Source: Cognaticolwellia sediminilitoris
GTDB lineage: Bacteria; Pseudomonadota; Gammaproteobacteria; Enterobacterales; Alteromonadaceae
Reading direction: 5' to 3'
Assembly: GCA_002104535.1 (NCBI GenBank)
Contig: NBOG01000008.1
Coordinates: 103,103-167,102 of the forward strand
DNA length: 64,000 bases
The notes under the pieces are model-generated. The model searched no databases, was not told the origin of the DNA, and worked only from the letters and a program-made list of their open reading frames with translations. Position numbers and translations under genes: made by a program. Shown piece by piece: positions 24,035-33,051 of the stretch. How positions within the stretch are numbered: position 1 is the stretch's first letter; each line of letters begins with the position of its first letter.

Positions 24035-25054
24035 TTATTGATACTGCTCAAGCATTTGGCTGGCGTTTTGCCAAGTTGCGTTCTCACTCAATGTTGACCA
24101 ACTTTGCTTTTGAACTGATTTATTTAATAGGTTTTCCAGCCTTGCGCCTGAAGTTACCGACGTAGAAATATTGGCATTATCGAGCACCTCAATACAGCCC
24201 TGACGATTATTGCAAAGTAACAACATATCACAGCCTGCAGATTGTGCAGCTTCTGCACGCTCTGTGTAGCCACCAACGCATGCCGCACCTTGCATTGATA
24301 AATCGTCACTGAATATAACACCTTTAAATCCGAGCTGCTCTCGCAAAATATTTTGCAGCCAATAACGAGAAAAACCAACCGCTTCGCTATCTACATCAGG
24401 AAAAATAACATGTGCAGGCATTAATGCATCAACCATCCCTTTCTCGATGAGTTGTTGAAATGGCATCAAATCTTGCTGAAAAATTTCAGTTTTTGAACGT
24501 GGGTCAATCGGTAAATCAATATGCGAGTCTGCTTTAACACTGCCATGACCTGGAAAGTGCTTTCCTGTTGCTTTCATACCAACAAAATGCAAACCGCTAA
24601 CAAAAGCTTGTGCTAATTCACTAACGTATTCAGGCTGCTGATGAAACGCCCTATCTCCAATAACGTCACTAATATTGTTAATATCAAGTACGGGAGCAAA
24701 ACTGATATCAATGCCAACTGCTTGTACTTCTAGCGCCATCAAAATAGCACTTTGTTTAGCGAGCTCTTTCGCTAAAGTAAGGTTTTGCCCTGATAACTGC
24801 CACAACTTGCCCATAGCAGGAATTAAAGAAAACCCTTCTCTAAACCTTTGCACACGACCACCTTCATGATCAACAGCTAATAACATAGGTTTATTAGCTG
24901 CCGCTCGTATTTGATGACTCAATTGTGTAATTTGTTCTGGCGAATGATAATTTCTGGTAAAAAAGATTAATCCACCGACGAGTGGATGTTGAATAATTTC
25001 TTTATCTTCTTGAGACAGTGATGTGCCTTGCACATCAAGCATTACTGGACCCAT
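24035..25054 (-). CDS. nagZ: Beta-N-acetylhexosaminidase NagZ
   Basis: Cytoplasmic GH3 enzyme that removes GlcNAc from anhydro-muropeptides in peptidoglycan recycling. 339 residues, the usual length. Motifs: DHEGGRVQRFREGF (substrate loop), KHFPGHGSVKADSHIDLP (GH3 signature with the general-acid His of the NagZ His/Asp dyad) and FSDDLSMQGA with the nucleophile Asp (about residue 247). The N-terminus MGPVMLDVQGTSL aligns exactly with other NagZ proteins, fixing the start. It sits downstream of the psrA-like gene on the same strand; the 168-base gap leaves open whether they are co-transcribed. Confidence 0.96.
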   Translation of the reverse strand: MGPVMLDVQGTSLSQEDKEIIQHPLVGGLIFFTRNYHSPEQITQLSHQIRAAANKPMLLAVDHEGGRVQRFREGFSLIPAMGKLWQLSGQNLTLAKELAKQSAILMALEVQAVGIDISFAPVLDINNISDVIGDRAFHQQPEYVSELAQAFVSGLHFVGMKATGKHFPGHGSVKADSHIDLPIDPRSKTEIFQQDLMPFQQLIEKGMVDALMPAHVIFPDVDSEAVGFSRYWLQNILREQLGFKGVIFSDDLSMQGAACVGGYTERAEAAQSAGCDMLLLCNNRQGCIEVLDNANISTSVTSGARLENLLNKSVQKQSWSTLSENATWQNASQMLEQYQ

Positions 25055-25222
25055 AACGGCACTTTAATAAATAAATATGCTGCTACTTTACCTAAATAGC
25101 AGCCATAAACAAAGAGGCTAAGCAAATTTAACAGCGAAATAGTTAAGCACTAAATTGCAGGTTAAATTTATTTGTTAATGGCAAAAAACGTATAGTAAGA
25201 CAATCAGTTACCCTACCAACAC

Positions 25223-25858
25223 TTAGCTTTTTGGCGCCACTGGCATTGGCGCGCCAACACCTGCAGCGACATAAGGTATTACATTACGAATTACGTCTGA
25301 AATTTGTAATTCACGCTCGAAGTCACTCATGGCAATATCAATCAAAGCATCGCTAGAAGACATAGTAAAAACTACTGTTCCCATGGTGAAATGTAGACGC
25401 CAAAACATTTCTTCAGCGCTCAATTCTGGATAAGCTTTTTGCACAGCGATAATAAAGTTATCAATTACGCCAGGATACTGAGTCGTTAAAAACCAACGCA
25501 AGAAGCCCTGACTATCTGTATAACCCCTACCTAACAATTGTAAGAAGTTGCTCGTCCCGTTAACTTTAAACTCATTTAATGATAATAACGGGTCAATAAA
25601 TGCAGAAAAAACCTCAATTAAGCTGGGTGATTCTTTTTCACAAATTTGGGTTAATGCGGATTCTAGTCGCGGTGACAACTCATTCATATAACGCGACATA
25701 ACTGCCTTGATCAACTCTTTTTTTGAGCCAAAATGATAGTTAACCGCAGCTAAATTGACTTCTGCCTGACTGGTTATTTCACGTAAAGAAGTGCCATTAA
25801 AACCTTTATCTGCGAATAAACTCTCAGCCGCATCTAATATTTTATTTTTTGTACTCAT
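25223..25858 (-). CDS. psrA: TetR-family regulator, PsrA-like
   Basis: 211 residues. The N-terminal TetR helix-turn-helix is DAAESLFADKGFNGTSLREI followed by NLAAVNYHFGSKKELIKAV, the pattern of Pseudomonas PsrA. The C-terminal ligand domain shares WRLHFTMGTVVFTMSSSDAL with that family. PsrA proteins of Pseudomonas and Shewanella sense fatty acids or acyl-CoA and control beta-oxidation genes. With fadR at 0.9 kb, two fatty-acid regulators lie on the same segment. A palindrome 50 bases upstream may be an autoregulatory operator. Confidence 0.82.
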   Translation of the reverse strand: MSTKNKILDAAESLFADKGFNGTSLREITSQAEVNLAAVNYHFGSKKELIKAVMSRYMNELSPRLESALTQICEKESPSLIEVFSAFIDPLLSLNEFKVNGTSNFLQLLGRGYTDSQGFLRWFLTTQYPGVIDNFIIAVQKAYPELSAEEMFWRLHFTMGTVVFTMSSSDALIDIAMSDFERELQISDVIRNVIPYVAAGVGAPMPVAPKS

Positions 25859-25907
25859 AAGTAAATAACGCCGTAGGTATTATAAAACAAGAAATTAATA
25901 CAAGCAG

Positions 25908-25925
25908 TTTAAACAAGCGTTTAAA
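25908..25925. promoter_or_regulatory. Candidate PsrA-like operator
   Basis: Palindrome TTTAAACAAGCGTTTAAA (7-bp arms, 4-base centre), 50 bases upstream of the psrA-like start. The form resembles PsrA sites in related bacteria as I remember them. Assignment is inference. Confidence 0.45.
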
Positions 25926-26273
25926 ATAACGCAACTAGGATTATTGTTTGATGAAAAATTCAAGTTCAAATCAATTAAAGCTTATCAAAGCAGTTTTATA
26001 AAAAACTATTAAATAATCAAACACTCGTAATAGAACAACGGCTATATGCTACTGTTCAAAGCGATCATGTTGTTCAATTAAATTAACGTTTAATAAATAA
26101 ACTTTGGATGCATATTGTGCCTTATTAAGGGGTTGTTCAGGGAGGTTCTGATTACAAACAATTACACAAATAACACAGTTATAAACAGCGAATGCCCGTA
26201 TTATGCTCGTGTGTTTCTTGAGACCTCTTTTGAGACGCAAATTTCATACTTTCCCTAGTATATTTTATATAGT
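25926..26273. other. Intergenic region before an orphan terminator
   Basis: No convincing protein gene. A 63-codon minus-strand frame here lacks a ribosome-binding site and family features. The stretch ends in a good plus-strand terminator, so an unannotated small RNA or a leader is possible. Confidence 0.35.
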
Positions 26274-26306
26274 GGCTCAGCAGCCTTTTCGCTGAGCTTT
26301 TTTTTG
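26274..26306 (+). terminator. Orphan rho-independent terminator
   Basis: Stem GCTCAGC/GCTGAGC with a 9-base loop and eight T residues. No plus-strand gene ends before it, and the next gene begins 125 bases later. Confidence 0.8.
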
Positions 26307-26431
26307 CCAAAAATTCAGCGCTTATCCGTTTTATCTACAAAATATCAATACTATTGCCAAGCCGATCATCTCAATCTACACTAGCCATTAGTACGTTGGC
26401 TATTCACTGACAAAAACAAAAACGGATATTT

Positions 26432-28276
26432 ATGAAATCAACTCTTAAACTAACGACTACCGCTATTCTAGTAGCAGCTAGCCTTAGCGCTTGTAATGGC
26501 GATAATACAACAAAAAATGAATCGAACCCCATCAGCGTGGTTGACCAAGCATTAACGGCTCAAGATGCAGAAAAATTTTTAATACAAACCGAAAAAGAGC
26601 TAGTAAAGTTAAACCTTGAAGGCAGTCGTGCCGCTTGGATCAATGCAAATTTTATTACTGAAGACACCTCTTCTCTGGCTGCAGAAGCAGATCAAAAATC
26701 GACAGAAGCCGGTGTACGCTTTGCCATGCAAGCAGCAAAATTTGACAAGGTTAATGTGAGTGACGATCAACGCCGTAAACTTAACATACTTAAGCAAAGC
26801 TTAGTTATGCCGGCACCACAAAATTCTGAAAAGTCGGCTGAATTAGCCCAAATTGGCGCAGAATTGAATAGTATTTACGGTAAAGGTAAATATACAACTG
26901 AAGCGGGTAAAACCTTAAGTTTAGGCGAGATGACTGCAACAATGGCAACATCTCGAAACTACGATGAGTTGTTAGAAATGTGGCAAGGTTGGCGAACCAT
27001 CAGCCCTGATATGAAGCCTTTATATATACGACAAGCTGAACTTGCAAACGAAGGTGCTCAAGGACTTGGTTATGCTGATTTAGGTACCATGTGGCGTTCA
27101 AACTATGATATGCCTGCAGATGAATTTGCTAAAGAACTAGACCGCTTATGGGGACAAGTTAAGCCTTTATATGATGATTTACATTGTTATGTTCGCTCTG
27201 AATTAGGCAAAACATACGGTGAAGATAAAGTACCACAAGATCAACCTATCCCTGCGCATTTATTGGGTAACATGTGGGCACAGTCTTGGGGTAATATTTA
27301 TGACTTAGTCGCACCAGAAGATGCTGACCCAGGATATAATCTTACCGAGCAACTTGCCAAAAATGATTACGACGAAATAAAAATGGTTAAGGGCGCTGAA
27401 AGCTTTTTCACCTCACTTGGTTTTGATGCCTTACCTGAAACATTTTGGCAACGTTCGTTGTTTACTAAACCTGAAGATCGCGATGTTGCATGTCACGCAT
27501 CAGCTTGGGACTTAGATTCAAAAGATGATATACGCATTAAAATGTGTATCCAAAAGACCGGTGAAGACTTTTCGGTTATTCATCATGAATTAGGTCATAA
27601 CTTTTATCAACGTGCTTATAAAAACCAACCGGTATATTACCAAAACAGTGCTAACGACGGTTTTCATGAAGCCATTGGTGACACTATCGCCCTGTCAGTT
27701 ACGCCCAAGTACTTAAAGGAAATTGGTTTAATTGACACTATTCCAGATGAGTCAAAAGATATTGGCTTATTAATGAAAATGGCGCTCGATAAAATTGCCT
27801 TTATTCCGTTTGGTTTAATGGTAGATCAATGGCGTTGGAAAGTGTATTCGGGTGAAATAACCGCTGAAAATTATAACAGTGCATGGTGGGAGCTACGCGA
27901 AAAATATCAAGGTGTTACTGCACCAGTAGAACGCAGCGTAGATGCGTTTGACCCTGGCGCTAAGTACCATGTACCTGCTGGCGTACCATATTCTCGTTAT
28001 TTCTTAGCACATATTCAACAATTTGAATTCCATCGTGCCTTGTGTGAAATATCAGGAAATACTGACCCTATTCACCGTTGCTCTATATATAACAATAAAG
28101 ATGCCGGTGATGCGCTAAATACAGTGCTTGAAATGGGTTCAAGCCAGCCATGGCAAGAAGCCTATAAAGTATTAACTGGCAGTGGACAAATGGATGCAAC
28201 CGCAATCATTGACTACTTCGAGCCATTACATACTTGGTTAAAAGATAAAAACCAAGGAAAACAATGTGGTTTTTAA
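26432..28276 (+). CDS. M2-family peptidyl-dipeptidase (bacterial ACE homologue), lipoprotein
   Basis: Zinc metallopeptidase that releases C-terminal dipeptides, related to angiotensin-converting enzyme. 614 residues with lipobox (SLSACNG, Cys about residue 21), so it is membrane-anchored, probably in the periplasm. The zinc motif HHELGHNFYQ is followed 24 residues on by the third ligand Glu in GFHEAIGDT, the M2 signature. The late VPYSRYFLAHIQQFEFHRAL is also conserved. The start is ATG following ACGGATATTT. It is monocistronic, with a strong terminator after the stop. It probably works with the other secreted peptidases to break down peptides for uptake. Confidence 0.94.
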   Translation: MKSTLKLTTTAILVAASLSACNGDNTTKNESNPISVVDQALTAQDAEKFLIQTEKELVKLNLEGSRAAWINANFITEDTSSLAAEADQKSTEAGVRFAMQAAKFDKVNVSDDQRRKLNILKQSLVMPAPQNSEKSAELAQIGAELNSIYGKGKYTTEAGKTLSLGEMTATMATSRNYDELLEMWQGWRTISPDMKPLYIRQAELANEGAQGLGYADLGTMWRSNYDMPADEFAKELDRLWGQVKPLYDDLHCYVRSELGKTYGEDKVPQDQPIPAHLLGNMWAQSWGNIYDLVAPEDADPGYNLTEQLAKNDYDEIKMVKGAESFFTSLGFDALPETFWQRSLFTKPEDRDVACHASAWDLDSKDDIRIKMCIQKTGEDFSVIHHELGHNFYQRAYKNQPVYYQNSANDGFHEAIGDTIALSVTPKYLKEIGLIDTIPDESKDIGLLMKMALDKIAFIPFGLMVDQWRWKVYSGEITAENYNSAWWELREKYQGVTAPVERSVDAFDPGAKYHVPAGVPYSRYFLAHIQQFEFHRALCEISGNTDPIHRCSIYNNKDAGDALNTVLEMGSSQPWQEAYKVLTGSGQMDATAIIDYFEPLHTWLKDKNQGKQCGF

Positions 28277-28305
28277 TATTTTGCTAGTAACAAAATAAGT
28301 AAAAG

Positions 28306-28343
28306 CAAAAAGCCCTTAAATCTTATGATTTAAGGGCTTTTTT
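28306..28343 (+). terminator. Terminator of the M2 peptidase gene
   Basis: Stem of about 15 bp (AAAGCCCTTAAATC against GATTTAAGGGCTTT) followed by T residues, 30 bases after the stop. Confidence 0.92.
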
Positions 28344-28584
28344 AATTTTTAAATATGACCCGTCCTAAATAGTAAGTATAGCTTTGAAAAGCATTATTAA
28401 CCGCTTTAGGCTTTTCCATTAAATAATATGCAATTACACTAAATTATAGTTTTTTATACATAACAGTTCAAACAACAAAGCAATAACCAATTGTATTTAA
28501 AAGGTTTTAATTTTTGGCCAGTTCTTTGCTACTATCTATTAATAAACTATTAACAAATACCAACAAAGACAAGGGAGTGACACC

Positions 28585-29235
28585 ATGACAGTAATTCTTG
28601 AAGACCGCCCAATTGAACAAGTACGTGAAGAAACCATAGACCAGTTAATTTATAACTACAGTCACGGTGTAATTTCAGCAGAAGCATTTGAACGTCGATT
28701 AGACCAAGCAATGAACAGCGAATCTCATCAAGAAATAGTCGACCTTGTTGCTGACCTTTCACTTAAGGCAGATACAAACTACAGTGATAAGAAAGAACAT
28801 CAATTTACGCCAAGCTATACCTCAGGAGATGTTGACGATACTTTACATCTTAAGAGTATGTTAGGTAATGTCGAACGAAGTGGTCAATGGTTAGTTCCTA
28901 AAACTATTACGGTAAATAACATTTTGGGTGAAGCCGTACTCGATTTTACCGATGCTATTTTTCAGCACCAACATGTCACGATTAAATTAAACTGTATTAT
29001 TGGTAGTAGCAAAGTCTATATACCAGAGAATGTTAACGTGGTTTGTAAAAGCTATTGCATCATCAGTAGCATCGAAAATAAAGCCCCTTCGATGGCAAGT
29101 AGACAAGCGCCTATTATTACTATTGAGGGTAAAGTCGTTTTAGGGTCATTAAATGTGGAAATTAAAAGGACCATTAAAGAGAAATTTATTGCTTTCGCTA
29201 ACAACCTAAAGTCCGCTTTTGATGTTGATAAGTAA
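28585..29235 (+). CDS. DUF1707/LiaF-like cytoplasmic protein
   Basis: 216 residues without membrane helices. The N-terminus (EETIDQLIYNYSHGVISAEA, then FERRLDQAMNSESHQEI) is the short two-helix module found in DUF1707/SHOCT-like proteins. The C-terminal half (about residues 90-185) has the repetitive beta pattern of the LiaF C-terminal domain: KSMLGNVERSGQWLVPK, NNILGEAVLDFTDAIF, KLNCIIGSSKVYIPENV. In Gram-positive bacteria such domains regulate the cell-envelope stress response; in Gram-negatives the role is unclear. It has its own leader and a terminator after it. Confidence 0.75.
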   Translation: MTVILEDRPIEQVREETIDQLIYNYSHGVISAEAFERRLDQAMNSESHQEIVDLVADLSLKADTNYSDKKEHQFTPSYTSGDVDDTLHLKSMLGNVERSGQWLVPKTITVNNILGEAVLDFTDAIFQHQHVTIKLNCIIGSSKVYIPENVNVVCKSYCIISSIENKAPSMASRQAPIITIEGKVVLGSLNVEIKRTIKEKFIAFANNLKSAFDVDK

Positions 29236-29359
29236 ATTGGATAGGTAGCAGGTTAAATAAGTTTTAAGTTTCTACCTAAAACAGCAAATCATCCAAAGTT
29301 TAATTAAAATGACATGATTAAAACGAACTAGTAAAACTTGCCTCCGAATATCTAAAACT

Positions 29360-29388
29360 AAAAAAGCCAAACTATGTTTGGCTTTTTC
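29360..29388. terminator. Terminator after the LiaF-like gene
   Basis: 12-bp stem AAAAAGCCAAAC/GTTTGGCTTTTT with a 3-base loop. A- and T-rich ends allow it to serve the convergent transporter gene as well. Confidence 0.85.
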
Positions 29389-29464
29389 ATTGAATAATAA
29401 TTTTTTAAAAGGGTAAGTTAGCTTTACATCTCAAAGTGAAAGTAAATGACTTAAAAGCTAACTA

Positions 29465-30685
29465 TTACAACAAACCAAACGCCGACATTAAGCTTCGCCC
29501 GCTCAAAAGTAGAGTGACCAAAATAACAGCAACCGCTGCAATGTTTTGCCAGCGATTATTTCGGTGTTCCCCTAACGCTTGAGTATTAACAATCCATAAT
29601 AAAAATATACTGATCAAAGGTAGAAGCAGACCATTCGCAATTTGAGCAAACCAAATTACCGTTACTGGTTTAAAGCCAGCACTACTGATTACCACTCCTA
29701 AAGTTAAGATAATTATCCACGTAAGTCTAAAACCAAAACCATTTAAGCTTTTATCTAAATTTAAAATACCGCTCAATGCAAAAGCCGCAGCTAAAGGTGC
29801 TGTAATCGCTGATGATATACCTGCAGCGAAAAGTCCAAAGCCTAAGAATATACTGGCAGCATCACCAAATAATGGCTGTAAAGATGGCGCAATATCGGCG
29901 GTGCTTTGCAAACTAATTTGTTTACCAAAAAACGCAGAAGCAGCGGTGGATAAAATAGCTACCGAGATTATAGCGCCAAGTGGAATGGACACAAACAAAT
30001 CTTGTCGCGCCTTTGAAATGTCGTCCACTGAATGCCATTTTTTACTTGCTGTGGAAGCATGCAAAAACAAATTATAGGGGACGACTGTAGTGCCAATAAG
30101 TGCAATAACGGTGAGGGTTGCGCCTGTAGGTAATTCAAAGGCAATAAAACCTTTACCTAGCTCAAGCCACTGTGGGTCACTTAAGAAAAACGTGACGATA
30201 AACGCCACACTCATTAAGCCCACTAAAAGTACTAAAGCTCGTTCAATAATTTTGTAGCTACCCGTGATCAATAATAAAAAGGCAATTACACCAATCAATA
30301 ATGGAAATAACCAATTTACGTAAGCCCCCTGCCAACCTAATTGCTCGACAACACTGACTAAACCTAAACTCGCACCAGAGATATTGCCACTTTGATATGC
30401 ACCATTGCCGACCACAATAGCGCTGACAACTAACGTAATCACAAAAGCTTTAATCATGGGCTGTTTTATCGCTTGGCGAATATTTTCACCTAAACCTTGT
30501 TGACTAACAATGCCAAGACGCGCCGCCATCTCTTGTAATATTAACGTGGCCACCATAGCAAATAATAATGCCCACACCAGAGACAAGCCATAATTTGCGC
30601 CCGCTAAAGAGGCGGTAATAATAGTACCCGGCCCGATAAATGCCGCGGTGACCAAAAATGCTGGTCCGACTGTTGGAAGCTTCAT
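29465..30685 (-). CDS. Nramp-family transporter with non-canonical metal-site residues
   Basis: 406 residues with 11 helices in LeuT-like arrangement; GPAFLVTAAFIGPGTIITAS and QEMAARLGIVSQQGLGE place it in the Nramp (SLC11) superfamily. Canonical Mn/Fe transporters such as MntH have Asp-Pro-Gly-Asn in helix 1 and Met-Pro-His in helix 6. Here the matching positions read Gly-Pro-Gly-Thr (FIGPGTI) and Val-Pro-Tyr (TVVPYNLFLHAS). The metal-ligating Asp, Asn and Met are therefore absent. I infer a different or altered substrate and do not call it MntH. Start ATG with AAGGTAG upstream. It follows the BCCT gene on the same strand, with 188 bases between. Confidence 0.85.
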   Translation of the reverse strand: MKLPTVGPAFLVTAAFIGPGTIITASLAGANYGLSLVWALLFAMVATLILQEMAARLGIVSQQGLGENIRQAIKQPMIKAFVITLVVSAIVVGNGAYQSGNISGASLGLVSVVEQLGWQGAYVNWLFPLLIGVIAFLLLITGSYKIIERALVLLVGLMSVAFIVTFFLSDPQWLELGKGFIAFELPTGATLTVIALIGTTVVPYNLFLHASTASKKWHSVDDISKARQDLFVSIPLGAIISVAILSTAASAFFGKQISLQSTADIAPSLQPLFGDAASIFLGFGLFAAGISSAITAPLAAAFALSGILNLDKSLNGFGFRLTWIIILTLGVVISSAGFKPVTVIWFAQIANGLLLPLISIFLLWIVNTQALGEHRNNRWQNIAAVAVILVTLLLSGRSLMSAFGLL

Positions 30686-30873
30686 AGAATCTACCTTGTT
30701 TATTATTATAATTTAAAGAGGCATTGTTAGAGCTATGCTGTACAAGTATTTAGCTTTTTAAAGCTTATGTAAATGAAGTAATGCATAAAGTGATAAATGC
30801 TAATAGTTGAAAATTATATTAGCATTTAATGCGCTGAGCGCCAGCAATTTTAGCGTGCTGACGCGCGCTAGTA

Positions 30874-32823
30874 TTAACGTAATAAATGTAAAAAATGCAG
30901 ATGTTTATGGTATTGATCGATAATGTTATTAATCACGGCCGTTTTTGACCACCCCATGATGTCATAATCTTGTCCGCCCTCACCTAAATGTACTTCTGCT
31001 CGGTAATAACTTTGATCGTCTTCATCCGATTCATTAACAAAGTCTGGTTGTGAATGTTTACGAGCCAATACCCTATAAACAAACTCTTGCTCTTCTCCAT
31101 GAGAGACTATTAAGCTTAAGCCGTTTTCATAAGTCACGACAACACTGATTTGATTTTTTTCAAGTTCTTGGGAAACTGATTCAAAAGCAGGTGCTACTGT
31201 TTGACTAATAAACTTATTAACATTGGCCTTGTTGGGGTAATCAACAATGTTTTTAAGTCGAACTTGCCAACTGTCATTATTTTCGTTGCCCGCATGAGGC
31301 ACTGCGTTAATCAATTGACTGTCCTGTTTAAAGGCTTCTACACGCAGGGATTTAATTAAACCGATAATAGCTAGAAGTAAAACAACAGCAAATGGAAGAG
31401 CACTTGCAATGGTCATGGTTTGAAGTGCGTTAAGCCCCCCAGCTATCAATAATATAGCCGCCACTATACCGATACCCACCGCCCAATACACACGCTGCCA
31501 TAACGGCGTCTCGTTACTGCCATGCGAGCACAACATATCAACGACCATAGCGCCAGAGTCACAGGATGTAACAAAAAATATTACGATCATGAGTACACTA
31601 AAAAACGATAACACTGTACTCAACGGAAAGTTTTCTAGAAAAACAAACAATGCTACAGAGGAATCGTTACTGACCATTTCTCCAAGCTCAACAACCCCTT
31701 GGTTGTGCACCAAGTCGATAGCACTATTTCCGAAAATGGTCATCCAGAATAGAGTAAATACGGTAGGGATTAACATTACACCTATGATGAATTCACGAAT
31801 GGTGCGTCCTCGTGAAATTCTCGCAATAAACAAGCCAACAAAAGGAGCCCAAGCCAACCACCAGCCCCAATAAAATATTGTCCAACCACCTATCCAATCG
31901 GTTTTCTTGTAGGCGAATAAATTGAACGTGTTATGGACAATATCTGCTAAATAATCACCTATATTTTGCAAATAAGCTTGAAGTAAAAATACCGTCGGCC
32001 CCAGAAGAAATATTAATAGCAATAAAATGACTGCTAGCACCATGTTAGTTTCTGAAAGTATTTTAATGCCTTTATCTAGGCCTGTAGCTACAGAGATAAC
32101 GGCTAAACTGACGATGCCACACATAATAATGATTTGATTAGTCACTGAGACTTCAATTCCGAATAAATACCCAAAACCTGAGTTTACTTGTGACGCCCCT
32201 AGTCCTAATGATGTAGCAACACCGAAAACAGTACTCACCACAGCAAAAACATCAACTAAATGCCCTGGCCATTGATATATTCTGTCGCCAATCAATGGAT
32301 ATAAAGCCGATCGTAAGGTCAGCGGTAAGTTATGACGATAACTAAAATAAGCTAACACTAAAGCGACAATTGCGTAGATAGCCCAAGCATGCAAGCCCCA
32401 GTGAAAAAAGGTCATTTTCATCGCTTCTTGAACAGCAGCAACCGAGCCAACTTCTGCAGTAGGTGGCGATAAATAATGCATCAAGGGTTCTGCAACGCCA
32501 AAAAACATCAAGCCGATGCCCATACCTGCAGCAAACAACATTGATAACCAAGTTAGCATTGAGTAATCAGGGGTCGCATGATCTGGTCCTAAGCGAATAT
32601 CACCGTAACGAGAAAGACCTAAAAAAATAACAAAAAAGAAAATAAATGCGACAGTCAGCACATAAAACCAGCTGCCATTATCGACAATGCTTGTTTGAAT
32701 TACTGAAAATAGTTGCTGTGCTTGTTTTGGTAATGCTGCTGTATAAATTAATAGGGCAATTATGATAGATGAAGCGCTTACAAAAACCTTCTTATTTAAT
32801 TGACTCTTGGCGGCTAAAGACAA
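30874..32823 (-). CDS. BCCT-family betaine/choline transporter, BetT-like
   Basis: Inner-membrane uptake system for compatible solutes or their precursors (choline, glycine betaine). 649 residues with 12 helices. The unwound helix 3 motif is AAGMGIGLMFFGVAEPLMHY; the Trp-rich helix 8 region (TDWIGGWTIFYWGWWLAWAP) forms the substrate box. The 130-residue cytoplasmic C-terminus (ending GGQDYDIMGWSKTAVINNII, YHKHLHFLH) is BetT-like and in BetT mediates osmotic regulation. Start TTG is supported by AGGGGAAGG upstream. A marine osmolyte role is likely; exact substrate is inferred. Confidence 0.9.
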   Translation of the reverse strand: MSLAAKSQLNKKVFVSASSIIIALLIYTAALPKQAQQLFSVIQTSIVDNGSWFYVLTVAFIFFFVIFLGLSRYGDIRLGPDHATPDYSMLTWLSMLFAAGMGIGLMFFGVAEPLMHYLSPPTAEVGSVAAVQEAMKMTFFHWGLHAWAIYAIVALVLAYFSYRHNLPLTLRSALYPLIGDRIYQWPGHLVDVFAVVSTVFGVATSLGLGASQVNSGFGYLFGIEVSVTNQIIIMCGIVSLAVISVATGLDKGIKILSETNMVLAVILLLLIFLLGPTVFLLQAYLQNIGDYLADIVHNTFNLFAYKKTDWIGGWTIFYWGWWLAWAPFVGLFIARISRGRTIREFIIGVMLIPTVFTLFWMTIFGNSAIDLVHNQGVVELGEMVSNDSSVALFVFLENFPLSTVLSFFSVLMIVIFFVTSCDSGAMVVDMLCSHGSNETPLWQRVYWAVGIGIVAAILLIAGGLNALQTMTIASALPFAVVLLLAIIGLIKSLRVEAFKQDSQLINAVPHAGNENNDSWQVRLKNIVDYPNKANVNKFISQTVAPAFESVSQELEKNQISVVVTYENGLSLIVSHGEEQEFVYRVLARKHSQPDFVNESDEDDQSYYRAEVHLGEGGQDYDIMGWSKTAVINNIIDQYHKHLHFLHLLR

Positions 32824-33051
32824 AACCTTCCCCTAAATTTAATTTGAATAGATATTATATCGTGTAAATCGATGTTGAAAATGGTCGGAAATAAACACAA
32901 TTATCAAACTTCACTGATTGTAAGTAATTAATATTTTGCCATGTTTTTGAATAAAAGCCCATATTTTGTTAAGCTTCACAAAACAAAAATATAATTAGAG
33001 CCCTAATAATATCAACTCGAATTATAATTTAAACATAACGGGAAACATAAT

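Noticed and set aside
26049..26240. Minus-strand frame before the M2 peptidase gene
   Set aside because: 63 codons without ribosome-binding site, signal or family features.
29465..30685. Annotation as MntH manganese transporter
   Set aside because: The helix 1 and helix 6 metal-binding residues of MntH are absent.
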